Assembly (NCBI GenBank): GCA_021774795.1 | Contig: JAJFIR010000044.1 | Coordinates: forward strand, 50,560-114,559 | Reading direction: 5' to 3' | DNA length: 64,000 nucleotides | Source: Emcibacteraceae bacterium | GTDB lineage: Bacteria; Pseudomonadota; Alphaproteobacteria; Sphingomonadales; Emcibacteraceae | Part shown: positions 36,527 through 44,931 of the stretch, piece after piece | Position numbering within the stretch: the first letter of the stretch is position 1 | Layout: each line of letters starts with the position of its first letter | The notes under the pieces: model-generated | Seen by the model: only the letters and a program-made list of their open reading frames with translations | What the model was told of the DNA's origin: nothing | The model's database searches: none | Position numbers and translations under genes: made by a program

Positions 36527-36793
36527 CTATTTCTTCTTTTTCTTAAGCTTTGATATTTCTTGTTCTAAAATGTCCAAACGCTGCAAAAGTTCAGCATTTT
36601 CCTGACGGGCGGCTACGGCCATTTCGCGCACCACTTCATATTCCTCTCGTGTCACCAAATCCATATCGGCAAGTACAGTTTGAAGCCGGGATTTAAACTG
36701 GCCTTCCACTTCACTTTTAACGCCATGAATGGTTCCGGCGGCACTCTGACCAAGTTTGGCCAGGTCACTTAACAATTTATTGTCAGATTGCAC
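36527..36793 (-). CDS. ubiK: UbiK/BMFP-family ubiquinone accessory factor
   Basis: 88 residues from GTG at 36791-36793 with GAGGATTTTATC upstream. The protein has LLSDLAKLGQSAAGTIHGVKSEVEGQFKSRL and the family motif VTREEYEVVREMA, then a C-terminal coiled coil (LLQRLDILEQEISKLKKKKK). UbiK-type proteins assist ubiquinone biosynthesis in the Ubi complex. The family name is clear, the ubiquinone role is from homologues. It heads the cluster through YbjN and proC. Confidence 0.88.
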   Translation of the reverse strand: MQSDNKLLSDLAKLGQSAAGTIHGVKSEVEGQFKSRLQTVLADMDLVTREEYEVVREMAVAARQENAELLQRLDILEQEISKLKKKKK

Positions 36794-36976
36794 GATAAAA
36801 TCCTCACTAATTTTAAGGGTCGGTTAAGGGGTAAATACTAACATATAATTTTTGCACTATGGACAAACATTTAGCTGTTGCCAAGTAACATTAAATATGG
36901 GAGAAGTTCAAGGAACCTACGCACACATCCTAATGCTTTGTTTCACTTGATTTTCAATGGTTAATGGTCAGGATAT

Positions 36977-37795
36977 ATGACTGAAATTTTATTATTTTCC
37001 GCACTCACTTATCCGGATATCGATCCAATTTTATTTCAATTTGGTCCCATAGCGATTCGCTGGTATTCGCTCGCTTATATTGTTGGACTCGGTTTTGCCT
37101 GGCATTACATGTCACGACTTATAAAAGTAAAGGCCGCGCCTTGCACTCAGGAACATGTGAGTGATTATATTTTTTGGGCAATGATGGGGATCATTTTGGG
37201 TGGTCGGCTTGGCTATGTGCTTTTTTATAATCCTTCCTATTATTTAAGTAATATTGGTGATGCCTTTGCTGTTTGGGACGGCGGTATGTCTTTTCATGGT
37301 GGTTTTGCAGGTGTATGTATCGCCACGATATTATTTTGCCGAAAAAATAAAATACCCTTATTTAGATTTGCCGACATTATAGCCTGCGCCAGCCCTATTG
37401 GTCTTATGTTGGGTCGGTTCGCAAATTTCGTAAATGGGGAATTATATGGCCGCACTACAGACGCATCTATTGGTATGATCTTCCCGGGCGGCGGTCCCCT
37501 CCCGCGCCACCCCAGCCAGCTTTATGAGGCAATGCTTGAAGGGTTCCTGCTCTTTTTCATCCTCTATTTTTTATATAACTTTACAAAAGCACGACATAAG
37601 CCCGGATTACTCACCGGCATATTCGTTATAGGATACGCACTGGCGAGAACTTTCGTTGAGCAGTTCCGAGAGCCCGATAATCATATTGGATTTTTATTTG
37701 GTACCGATATACTGACCATGGGTCAGCTTTTAAGCACACCGATGATTTTGTTTGGCCTTTATCTTATATTTCGTCCAAAGAAATCAAGTTTATGA
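36977..37795 (+). CDS. lgt: Prolipoprotein diacylglyceryl transferase Lgt
   Basis: 272 residues, seven predicted membrane helices. The Lgt signature region MLGRFANFVNGELYGR includes the conserved Arg and Asn, and HGGFAGVCIATILF precedes it with the essential His region. It attaches diacylglycerol to the lipobox Cys of prelipoproteins such as the several encoded here. The stop overlaps the start of the MidA-like gene (ATGA). A good CAGGA site precedes the ATG. Confidence 0.96.
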   Translation: MTEILLFSALTYPDIDPILFQFGPIAIRWYSLAYIVGLGFAWHYMSRLIKVKAAPCTQEHVSDYIFWAMMGIILGGRLGYVLFYNPSYYLSNIGDAFAVWDGGMSFHGGFAGVCIATILFCRKNKIPLFRFADIIACASPIGLMLGRFANFVNGELYGRTTDASIGMIFPGGGPLPRHPSQLYEAMLEGFLLFFILYFLYNFTKARHKPGLLTGIFVIGYALARTFVEQFREPDNHIGFLFGTDILTMGQLLSTPMILFGLYLIFRPKKSSL

Positions 37796-38901
37796 CGGGC
37801 CTTAATAATCATCTCATAAATCTTATAAAACTGCATGGCCCTATTCCTATAAGCAGTTATATGACCGAAGTTTTAACCAATCCAAAATATGGTTATTACG
37901 TCAATCAAAAAGCGTTTGGCGTCGAGGGTGATTTTACGACGGCACCCGAGATTAGCCAGATGTTCGGCGAATTAATCGGTCTATGGTTTGCTGACGTATG
38001 GCTCAAAATGGATAGACCGCACAAGATCCATCTTATCGAGCTTGGCCCCGGGCGCGGGACGCTGATGGCGGATTTCATCAGGGTACTTAGGGTTCTACCT
38101 GAATTTTTAAATGTTATAGAGCTTCATTTTGTCGAAGCTTCCCCGCAAATGGCAGATATCCAAAAAAAGAAAATGTCAAAGTTCGAAGGCACAATAAATT
38201 GGCACGAAACAGTTAAATCTGCTCTTAATGCAGCTGAAAATGATTTGGAACCTACATTTATTATTGCAAATGAATTTTTTGATGCTTTGCCGGTCCGGCA
38301 ATTTCAAAAGGGCGAGCTCGGATGGCACGAACGCATGGTCACAGTGAATGAAAAAGGTGACGGCCTTACAACCATGCTATCCCCGTTTCCGGTTCAAGAG
38401 GTAAGACTTCCGGAACATCTAAAAATGGGTGAACTTCACAGCGTAATCGAAGTATCACCGATGACAGAATTTATCACTGACGAAATTTGCAAACATCTTA
38501 AGCTCTATAACGGCACCGCATTATTTATTGATTATGGTTATACTATTCATCGCACCGGCGAAACACTGCAAGCCATTGAAAAACATAAATACGCAAATAT
38601 TTATAAAAATCCGGGATTGGCTGATCTTTCTGCACACGTGAATTTTAAAAAGGTAATGGACATTATTGAAGCATCCGGACTAGTTAGTCTTGGTCCGGTC
38701 TACCAGGGGAAATTTCTCAGCGATATGGGAATAGAAGAACGCGTAAAAATTCTCACGAAACAAGCTACCGCAGAACAATCAAAAGACATTCTGAACGCTT
38801 TGAACCGTTTGGTGGCGCCGGATGAAATGGGTACCCTTTTTAAGGTGGTCGGCATACTTTCTGAAGCCGATATCGAAGTTTCCGGATTTAATGATGATTA
38901 G
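37792..38901 (+). CDS. SAM-dependent methyltransferase, MidA/NDUFAF7 family
   Basis: 369 residues. It has the family start IPISSYMTEVLTNPKYGYYV, the GDFTTAPEISQMFGELIGLWF stretch, the SAM motif LIELGPGRGTLMADFIRVL, and ANEFFDALPVRQF. The eukaryotic homologue methylates a complex I subunit. In bacteria a role in respiratory complex assembly is assumed. Its start overlaps lgt and its end overlaps pgeF, the usual alphaproteobacterial trio. Confidence 0.95.
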   Translation: MTGLNNHLINLIKLHGPIPISSYMTEVLTNPKYGYYVNQKAFGVEGDFTTAPEISQMFGELIGLWFADVWLKMDRPHKIHLIELGPGRGTLMADFIRVLRVLPEFLNVIELHFVEASPQMADIQKKKMSKFEGTINWHETVKSALNAAENDLEPTFIIANEFFDALPVRQFQKGELGWHERMVTVNEKGDGLTTMLSPFPVQEVRLPEHLKMGELHSVIEVSPMTEFITDEICKHLKLYNGTALFIDYGYTIHRTGETLQAIEKHKYANIYKNPGLADLSAHVNFKKVMDIIEASGLVSLGPVYQGKFLSDMGIEERVKILTKQATAEQSKDILNALNRLVAPDEMGTLFKVVGILSEADIEVSGFNDD

Positions 38902-39640
38902 ATGTGAACACGGAAACACTCTTCAAACCTCGAAGCACATTTATCATGGTTTTTTTGGTCGCGATGGCGGTGTTTCATCGGGGCTTTATAACTCGCTTAA
39001 TTGCGGCACCCATTCAGACGATGTAGCAAAAAACGTCATTAAAAATCGAACCCGGTGCATAAATTATCTGTGTGAAAATTCAACCCTTGCAGAAATTCAT
39101 CAAACTCACAGCAACATTATCCATATAATTGACAAGGACCTGGATATTGTCGACGCAGATGGCGTTGTCACCAAACGGAATAATATTGCCCTATCCATTG
39201 TCACCGCGGACTGCGCACCGGTGTTACTTGCTGACCCCATATCAAATGTAATCGGTGCTGCACACGCAGGATGGCAGGGTGCACGGACAGGTGTTTTAGA
39301 AAATACGATTACTGCTATGTGTAATTTGGGAGCAACACGTAATGATATTATAGCAGCAGTTGGACCCTGTATTTCACAAGAATCTTATGAGGTAGGGGAA
39401 GATTTTTACGGTAAATTCGATGAAAAAAAATACTTTAAGGATGGCGAAAAAAAACATCACTACTTATTTGATTTGGAAAGTTTCGTGGTCAGCAAATTAA
39501 AAACCGCAGCTATCGGCCAAATTGACCGTTTAAAAATTGACACCTACAAATCTGAAAATGGTTTTTTTAGCTACCGGAGAACCACGCATTTAAAGGAAAA
39601 TGATTATGGCAGGCAGATTTCGATCATTTTACAAAAATAA
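38891..39640 (+). CDS. pgeF: Peptidoglycan editing factor PgeF (YfiH/multicopper oxidase-like)
   Basis: About 249 residues from ATG 38891 (or 38894), overlapping the MidA end; the longer upstream extension is not plausible. Metal-binding and family motifs: HGFFGRDGGVSSGLYNSLNCG, IHQTHSN, VTADCAPVLLADP, and AAHAGWQGARTGVLENT, ending in FFSYRRTTH. PgeF cleans up mis-incorporated muropeptide residues; other members were called laccases. Third gene of the lgt operon. Confidence 0.93.
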   Translation: MMIRCEHGNTLQTSKHIYHGFFGRDGGVSSGLYNSLNCGTHSDDVAKNVIKNRTRCINYLCENSTLAEIHQTHSNIIHIIDKDLDIVDADGVVTKRNNIALSIVTADCAPVLLADPISNVIGAAHAGWQGARTGVLENTITAMCNLGATRNDIIAAVGPCISQESYEVGEDFYGKFDEKKYFKDGEKKHHYLFDLESFVVSKLKTAAIGQIDRLKIDTYKSENGFFSYRRTTHLKENDYGRQISIILQK

Positions 39641-39750
39641 ATCAAAAATTTGTATTTTGACGCTCGCTTTTTTCAATTAATTCTGTATAAGAAACTTATA
39701 AAATTTAGGTGATTTCAAAAGTAAATTTTTAAAATGGGATTTTTTAAAAT

Positions 39751-40686
39751 ATGAAACTACTTTCAGGAAACAGCAATATTCCGCTTGCTGAATCCATTGC
39801 TACTCATTTAGGGATGGAACTTACTAAAGCCAACATAAAAAGGTTTTCCGATCAGGAAATCTGGGTTGAAATTCAGGAAAATGTGCGCGGTGAGGATGTT
39901 TATGTAATTCAGCCAACTTCAAATCCGACAAATGATAATGTGATGGAATTACTTATCATTATTGACGCTTTAAAAAGAGCATCTGCAAAACGTATCGTTG
40001 CGGTGATACCCTACTTTGGCTATGCTAGACAAGACCGGAAGCCCGGACCAAGAACGCCAATCAGCGCAAAACTCGTCGCTAATCTCATAACAACTGCTGG
40101 CGCTAATAAAGTCCTTACAATGGATTTACACGCAGGACAGATCCAAGGCTTCTTTGATATTCCTACCGATAACTTATTCGCCTCTCCGGTGCTGGTAGAA
40201 GATATCCAAAAAAGATATGCCGACTACGACAAAATTATGGTCGTGTCACCGGACGTTGGTGGTGTGGTACGCGCCCGCGCCTACGCCAGCAAAATTGGCG
40301 TCCCACTTGCCATTATTGATAAGCGCCGCGAAAAAGCCGGCACGTCCGAAGTTATGAATGTTATTGGTGATGTAAAAGGATATCACTGTGTATTTGTAGA
40401 TGATATTGTTGATAGCGCGGGGACACTCAGTAATGCTGCTGGCGCGCTTATTGCACAAGGCGCGACTTCAGCAAGTGCTTATGTTTCGCACGGCGTATTT
40501 TCCGGCCCGGCGATTGACAGAATAAACAATTCAGTTCTCGAACATGTGGTTACAACCAACTCTATTGCCGGCACGGACGCAGTCAGGGGCTGTGAGAAAA
40601 TTATTCAAATCAGTATCGCCCCTCTTTTTGCCAAAGCAATCAGGCGAATTCACGAAGAAAGCTCAGTTTCGGTACTATTCAGTTAA
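39751..40686 (+). CDS. prs: Ribose-phosphate pyrophosphokinase Prs
   Basis: 311 residues, the usual length. The N-terminal [20 protein letters not shown], the flexible loop [16 protein letters not shown], the PRPP-binding loop [17 protein letters not shown] and [11 protein letters not shown] are all canonical class I features. It makes PRPP from ribose-5-phosphate and ATP for nucleotide, His and Trp synthesis. Weak GGGA upstream; a six-codon reading frame overlaps its start. It precedes rplY by 154 bases. Confidence 0.98.
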   Translation: MKLLSGNSNIPLAESIATHLGMELTKANIKRFSDQEIWVEIQENVRGEDVYVIQPTSNPTNDNVMELLIIIDALKRASAKRIVAVIPYFGYARQDRKPGPRTPISAKLVANLITTAGANKVLTMDLHAGQIQGFFDIPTDNLFASPVLVEDIQKRYADYDKIMVVSPDVGGVVRARAYASKIGVPLAIIDKRREKAGTSEVMNVIGDVKGYHCVFVDDIVDSAGTLSNAAGALIAQGATSASAYVSHGVFSGPAIDRINNSVLEHVVTTNSIAGTDAVRGCEKIIQISIAPLFAKAIRRIHEESSVSVLFS

Positions 40687-40749
40687 TAAGATAAAAAGAT
40701 AAAATAAAGATTGAGTTTTAAGTAATAAAGCGTTAAAAGCGGCGCTCAT

Positions 40750-40812
40750 AAGGGTCTGTATCTTGTATGATCACAGGCCCTTTGATATTAGCACCCCTGG
40801 AGGCTGATATCA
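40750..40812 (+). promoter_or_regulatory. Two adjacent hairpins in the rplY 5' leader
   Basis: Stem 1 pairs AAGGGTCTGT (40750-40759) with ACAGGCCCTT (40773-40782), ten pairs including one G-U. Stem 2 pairs TGATATTAGC (40783-40792) with GCTGATATCA (40803-40812), nine of ten plus a mismatch or G-U on the RNA. They abut directly and lie 28 bases before the rplY start. A ribosomal-protein autoregulatory leader is plausible. There is no T-run for a terminator. Confidence 0.5.
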
Positions 40813-40840
40813 GTTTGAAAAATTTTGGAGAAACAAGACA

Positions 40841-41527
40841 ATGGCTAATGAAGTAATTAAAGCTGAATTGCGCACAAAAGCGGGTAAGGGGTCCTCTCGT
40901 GCAATACGTAGAGACGGACTGGTTCCAGCAGTAGTTTACGGCGCAAAAAAAGATGTAACCATGATCACGGTTGATCATATCGCAGTTGTGAAACTTTTAA
41001 ACACCGGAGGTTTCCTTAACACAACATATGATGTTGAGATTGAGGGGAAGAAGGAAATGGTTCTTCCACGTGATGTTCAATTCCATCCCGTAAGCGACAA
41101 ACCGCTGCATGTTGACTTCCTGCGTCTCGCGCAAAATGCAACTATCGCTATTAACGTTCCTGTACATTTCCTTAATGAAGAAGAATGTCCCGGTATTAAA
41201 CAAGGCGGTATTATTAACGTTGTGAAACATGATATTGAACTCAGCTGTCCTGCAAATGACATACCGGAAGCAATCGAGATTGATCTTACCGGTCTTGAAC
41301 TTGGCGACAGCGTTCACATCTCTTCTATCACGTTGCCTGACGGCGTAACTTCAGTCATCGATGACCGCGACTTTACCATCGCAACCATTGCCGCACCAAG
41401 CGGACTAAAAGATGATGAGGAAGAAGATGAAGAAGGTGTTGAAGGCGAAGAAGGTGAAGAAGGTGAAGAAGGCGCAGAAGAGCATAGCGTTGAAGTAGAA
41501 GCCACTTCACAAAAATCTGAGGAATAA
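40841..41527 (+). CDS. rplY: Ribosomal protein L25 / general stress protein Ctc
   Basis: 228 residues: the L25 domain (~1-95, IKAELRTKAGKGSSRAIRRDGLVPAVVYG) plus the Ctc C-terminal beta domain (to ~190), then an acidic Glu/Gly tail (GVEGEEGEEGEEG). It binds 5S rRNA in the large subunit. It has a TTGGAGAAAC ribosome site. The tail is a short tandem repeat at the DNA level (GAAGGTGAA units at about 41445-41475). The 5' leader contains paired hairpins. pth follows 24 bases later. Confidence 0.96.
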   Translation: MANEVIKAELRTKAGKGSSRAIRRDGLVPAVVYGAKKDVTMITVDHIAVVKLLNTGGFLNTTYDVEIEGKKEMVLPRDVQFHPVSDKPLHVDFLRLAQNATIAINVPVHFLNEEECPGIKQGGIINVVKHDIELSCPANDIPEAIEIDLTGLELGDSVHISSITLPDGVTSVIDDRDFTIATIAAPSGLKDDEEEDEEGVEGEEGEEGEEGAEEHSVEVEATSQKSEE

Positions 41528-41551
41528 GCCCGGAAACTAAAGGATACTGCC

Positions 41552-42139
41552 ATGTTGCTATTTGTTGGTCTGGGTAATCCCGGAAAAAAATATGACAACA
41601 ATCGGCATAATATTGGATTTATGGCGGTGGATGAGATCATTCATCGCCATAATTTTTCCGAACCAAAAATTAAATTTCAAGGTGCTCTATACGAAGGTCG
41701 GATCGGCGGCGAAAAAGCTTTCATATTAAAGCCCCTCACCTTTATGAACTTATCGGGGAAATCTGTTTCCCAAGTCGCTCGTTTTTATAAAATACCTTCA
41801 GAACAGATATTTGTATTTTATGACGAACTCGATTTGGCGGCGGGTAAAATAAAATTCAAAACCGGCGGCGGTGCCGTCGGACATAATGGCATCAAAAGTA
41901 TCGATCAATATATCACTAACAATTATCATCGCATTCGTATCGGTATCAGCCATCCGGGTGATAAAGAACGCGTCCACGGACATGTACTGGGTGATTTTAC
42001 GAACACGGATAATATCTGGCTTGATCTAGTCCTGGGCGCAATCGCCGATTCCGCAGATAAACTCATATCGGGAAATGGTGTGGATTTTTTAAATGAAATC
42101 GGTTTGATTTTAAAGCCGAATGAAAAGGATAAAAAGTAA
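41552..42139 (+). CDS. pth: Peptidyl-tRNA hydrolase Pth
   Basis: 195 residues. Signatures: VGLGNPGKKYDNNRHNIGFMAVD with the catalytic His in RHNIG, ILKPLTFMNLSGKSV, VFYDELDL and GGGAVGHNGIKSI. It recycles tRNA from drop-off peptidyl-tRNA. Its stop shares a base with the start of ychF (TAATG). The rplY-pth-ychF order is standard. Confidence 0.97.
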   Translation: MLLFVGLGNPGKKYDNNRHNIGFMAVDEIIHRHNFSEPKIKFQGALYEGRIGGEKAFILKPLTFMNLSGKSVSQVARFYKIPSEQIFVFYDELDLAAGKIKFKTGGGAVGHNGIKSIDQYITNNYHRIRIGISHPGDKERVHGHVLGDFTNTDNIWLDLVLGAIADSADKLISGNGVDFLNEIGLILKPNEKDKK

Positions 42140-43242
42140 TGGGATTTAAGTGTGGTATTGTTGGGCTTCCAAATGTCGGAAAATCAACCCTTTTCAATGC
42201 GTTAACCAACACGGCACAAGCGGCAGCGGCAAATTATCCCTTTTGCACCATTGAACCAAATGTCGGGCAAGTCCCCGTCCCTGACCCACGCCTTAACAAA
42301 TTGGCTGTAATTGCAGGATCCAAGGAAACCATTCCAACGCAATTGTCTTTTGTTGATATCGCTGGATTGGTTCGCGGTGCTTCAAAAGGAGAAGGTTTGG
42401 GTAATCAGTTTCTCGGTAATATACGCGAAGTTGACGCCATTATCCATGTATTGCGCTGCTTCGAAAACGATGACATCACACATGTCGAAGGTATTATAGA
42501 CCCGATCGCTGATGCTGAAACCGTCGAAACAGAACTGATGCTATCGGATATGGAAAGTCTGGGCAAAAGAAAAGCCGGTCTTGAACGCCGCATTCGTGGT
42601 CAGGATAAAGAGGCCAAAGTTATTATGGAAATGCTAGATCGCTGTCTTTCTATGCTGGAGGATGGCCAACCTGCTCGTAAAGTCAAAGCAGCCGATGCAG
42701 AGGAACAAGTTCTCATTGACGGATTGCAGCTTATCACAACAAAGCCTGTTCTTTACGTGTGTAATGTCAATGAAGACGATACCGTGGACGGAAACGAGTT
42801 TACGAAAAAAGTAGCGGCTAAAGCAGCAGCCGAGGGTGCCGTTACCGTGAACATATGCGCATCACTAGAAGAAGAAATCGCGCAACTTGATGATCCGGAA
42901 GAGCAAAAAGAATTTCTTGCTGATCTTGGTCTTGGAGAAACTGGTCTCGGGCGGGTTATTCGGGCGGGATATGACCTTCTTCATCTTATAACCTATTTCA
43001 CCGTTGGCCCAAAAGAAGCCCGCGCCTGGACCATTACACGAAAAACCAAAGCCCCACAAGCGGCCGGCGTCATTCATACGGACTTTGAACAGGGGTTTAT
43101 TCGCGCTGAAACAACATCTTACGACGATTATGCAGAATTTAACGGCGAAGCAGGCGTAAAGGATGCCGGTAAAATGCGACTGGAAGGTAAGGAATATATT
43201 GTCGCTGACGGTGACGTAATGCATTTTAGGTTCGCTAATTAG
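42139..43242 (+). CDS. ychF: Redox-regulated ATPase YchF (Obg family)
   Basis: 367 residues. P-loop GLPNVGKSTLFNALT, G3 region VDIAGLVRGASKGEGLG and the altered G4 motif NVNEDD in place of NKxD, which makes YchF prefer ATP. C-terminal TGS domain (YFTVGPKEARAWTI and HTDFEQGFIRAE). It binds ribosomes and is linked to stress responses. It is convergent with the CsgG-family gene, 28 bases away. Confidence 0.97.
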   Translation: MGFKCGIVGLPNVGKSTLFNALTNTAQAAAANYPFCTIEPNVGQVPVPDPRLNKLAVIAGSKETIPTQLSFVDIAGLVRGASKGEGLGNQFLGNIREVDAIIHVLRCFENDDITHVEGIIDPIADAETVETELMLSDMESLGKRKAGLERRIRGQDKEAKVIMEMLDRCLSMLEDGQPARKVKAADAEEQVLIDGLQLITTKPVLYVCNVNEDDTVDGNEFTKKVAAKAAAEGAVTVNICASLEEEIAQLDDPEEQKEFLADLGLGETGLGRVIRAGYDLLHLITYFTVGPKEARAWTITRKTKAPQAAGVIHTDFEQGFIRAETTSYDDYAEFNGEAGVKDAGKMRLEGKEYIVADGDVMHFRFAN

Positions 43243-43270
43243 CAAACCTGAAATCTATAACTCTGTTAAA

Positions 43271-44302
43271 TTAGCGTGATACTTTCACAACCATATCACC
43301 GCGCACCGGCAATATGGGATCAATCGCCGCATAATCACCATATGATAAACGTTGTTCAACACCCGTGAGTGTTACTACACCCAGTTCTTTCTTACGAACA
43401 CTGAGAAGTTCGCCGGTTACCGGGTCCGTTAAACGTTTAACAACACGCTCTACAACAAACTTATCACCAGATTTGAGCCCGGCATTTTCACCAAAGTTAA
43501 TGTAAACTTCACCGGCATCATATTCGACGACAGAACTTGACCAGTCAACATCGCTTGATTGTCTGGCTATCTTCTGCACCGCTTTGGTAATCGCTTTGCG
43601 TGATGCTTGCCCAAGCGGGGTTTTATAGAATTGGTTCGTACCCAAGTTTATACCTTTATATCCTGCATTCACATCAAATGATCTGCTTTTGGCTGTTTCT
43701 TTTACGGTAAAGCTATCAATTATTTCTCCGCTAGATGTATCAACAAGACGAATATCAAAGGCCACCGTACCGCTTTTACCCTGCAAAGACGCACCGCCAC
43801 CAAGCAAACTACCAAGTGCTCCGCTAGCAACCCCTAAATTAAGGCCACCACCTTTGCTTCCAGTGCTAAATTCCGTAACAGCGCCGTAAATAATAATCTG
43901 AGCATTTTGTAGGTTTCCGGATTGTGGTCTCCCTTCTTGCCTTGTTAGCCCGCCTGCTGCCAATTCCTGTTCGGCAAGTACCTGCTGCAAGTTAGCACGC
44001 TCAACCACGATAAACCTGTCTGCTTCGCGAAGTGCTGTTACAAACATAGATGAAAGCCCTCCACCAATCGACCAGTCACCATAGCTGGCAGCGAACGAGC
44101 CAATTGAATCAAACTTTCCAACCGCGACCGTTCTTTTTGGACCACGTACTTTCGGAATTTTACCATCCAGAATGCCTTCTTCAGCGGCGGCGACGCTTTC
44201 ATCTTGCGCATTTGCACTTAACGGTATCCCTATTACAAACGCAATCAAAACCAAATAACGGGCAAGAGAACTGCACATTCTTTCTATATTTTTATATTTC
44301 AT
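43271..44302 (-). CDS. CsgG/HfaB-family secretion-pore-like protein lacking a lipobox
   Basis: About 343 residues from ATG at 44302, chosen for the GGGAG site eight bases upstream; an ATG at 44326 overlaps the preceding stop. The signal peptide (YLVLIAFVIGIPLSANAQ) ends without the Cys that lipidates true CsgG/HfaB. Residues ~50-230 are CsgG-like: TVAVGKFDSIG, SSMFVTALREADRFIVVERANLQQVLAEQEL, QIIIYGAVTEFSTGS, then a Gly-rich loop and VAFDIRLVDTSSGEIIDS. The C-terminal ~90 residues (VYINFGENAGLKSGDKFVVER) recall the FlgT C-terminal domain. CsgG homologues form outer-membrane export pores. Last gene of the operon with the giant protein. Confidence 0.88.
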   Translation of the reverse strand: MKYKNIERMCSSLARYLVLIAFVIGIPLSANAQDESVAAAEEGILDGKIPKVRGPKRTVAVGKFDSIGSFAASYGDWSIGGGLSSMFVTALREADRFIVVERANLQQVLAEQELAAGGLTRQEGRPQSGNLQNAQIIIYGAVTEFSTGSKGGGLNLGVASGALGSLLGGGASLQGKSGTVAFDIRLVDTSSGEIIDSFTVKETAKSRSFDVNAGYKGINLGTNQFYKTPLGQASRKAITKAVQKIARQSSDVDWSSSVVEYDAGEVYINFGENAGLKSGDKFVVERVVKRLTDPVTGELLSVRKKELGVVTLTGVEQRLSYGDYAAIDPILPVRGDMVVKVSR

Positions 44303-44322
44303 CAACTTCGCTCCCACTTTCA

Positions 44323-44892
44323 TCAACGTACTGGTGACCAGACGCCATTAGATTTATTTACCAAATATTCGTCCACCACAGCACCATTTTCTGTGACAAT
44401 ATTTGCCCGTATATTATCGCCTTCATCTTTAATCGGCCCTACTTTGAGCCTCGGATTACCGGAAACCATCAATCTGTATTCAAGAAGTACAGCCACCGAC
44501 TTTTCCGTCGGCCCATCGGGGCCATAAGTTCCTTCTTTTGCGCCACTTGCCACCGGTAAATCAAGACCAGGTGCGCTTCCTTCCTGCATTTTCTTGGCTG
44601 CTGCCTCTGCTGCTACCGCTTGTAATTGCGCAGCGAGCATTTGAATTTGGTGAGTAAGTCCCACATAATCAATTTGGCTTCCCCTACCCGTTTGATACGG
44701 GATAAAAGGATAATCCAGATTTGATTGAGCATTTAATTTCGCCCGCTCGCGATAAAAATCTGCACGCTCAAAATTCCGTTCCTGAATATCTTGCGGCTGT
44801 CTGTTTTGCTGGGCGCTCGCCTGCAACGACATAACGCCAACCAAAGCAATCAAACCCATCGCAAGTACTAGTCTTAATTTATGTTCTATCAA
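44323..44892 (-). CDS. Small exported protein between the giant protein and CsgG-like genes
   Basis: 189 residues from the TTG at 44890-44892, which has an AAGGAGAG ribosome site six bases upstream; a TTG seven codons earlier (44913) would bury that site in the coding part. Signal peptide 1-27 (LVLAMGLIALVGVMSLQASAQ). The mature N-terminus is Gln/Arg-rich; a helical middle is Ala-rich (MLAAQLQAVAAEAAAKK). The C-terminal ~55 residues (VLLEYRLMVSGNPRLKVG, DNIRANIVTENGAVVDEYLVNKSNGVWSPVR) look like a small beta domain. No family recognised. Its place suggests an accessory or assembly factor for the giant protein. Confidence 0.8.
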   Translation of the reverse strand: MIEHKLRLVLAMGLIALVGVMSLQASAQQNRQPQDIQERNFERADFYRERAKLNAQSNLDYPFIPYQTGRGSQIDYVGLTHQIQMLAAQLQAVAAEAAAKKMQEGSAPGLDLPVASGAKEGTYGPDGPTEKSVAVLLEYRLMVSGNPRLKVGPIKDEGDNIRANIVTENGAVVDEYLVNKSNGVWSPVR

Positions 44893-44931
44893 CGAACTCT
44901 CCTTAAATTTCAAACACAGTATAAATAAATA

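Noticed and set aside
39734..39754. Six-codon reading frame (MGFFKI) whose stop overlaps the prs start
   Set aside because: Lacks its own ribosome site and is short enough to arise by chance. Leader-peptide control of prs would need conservation.
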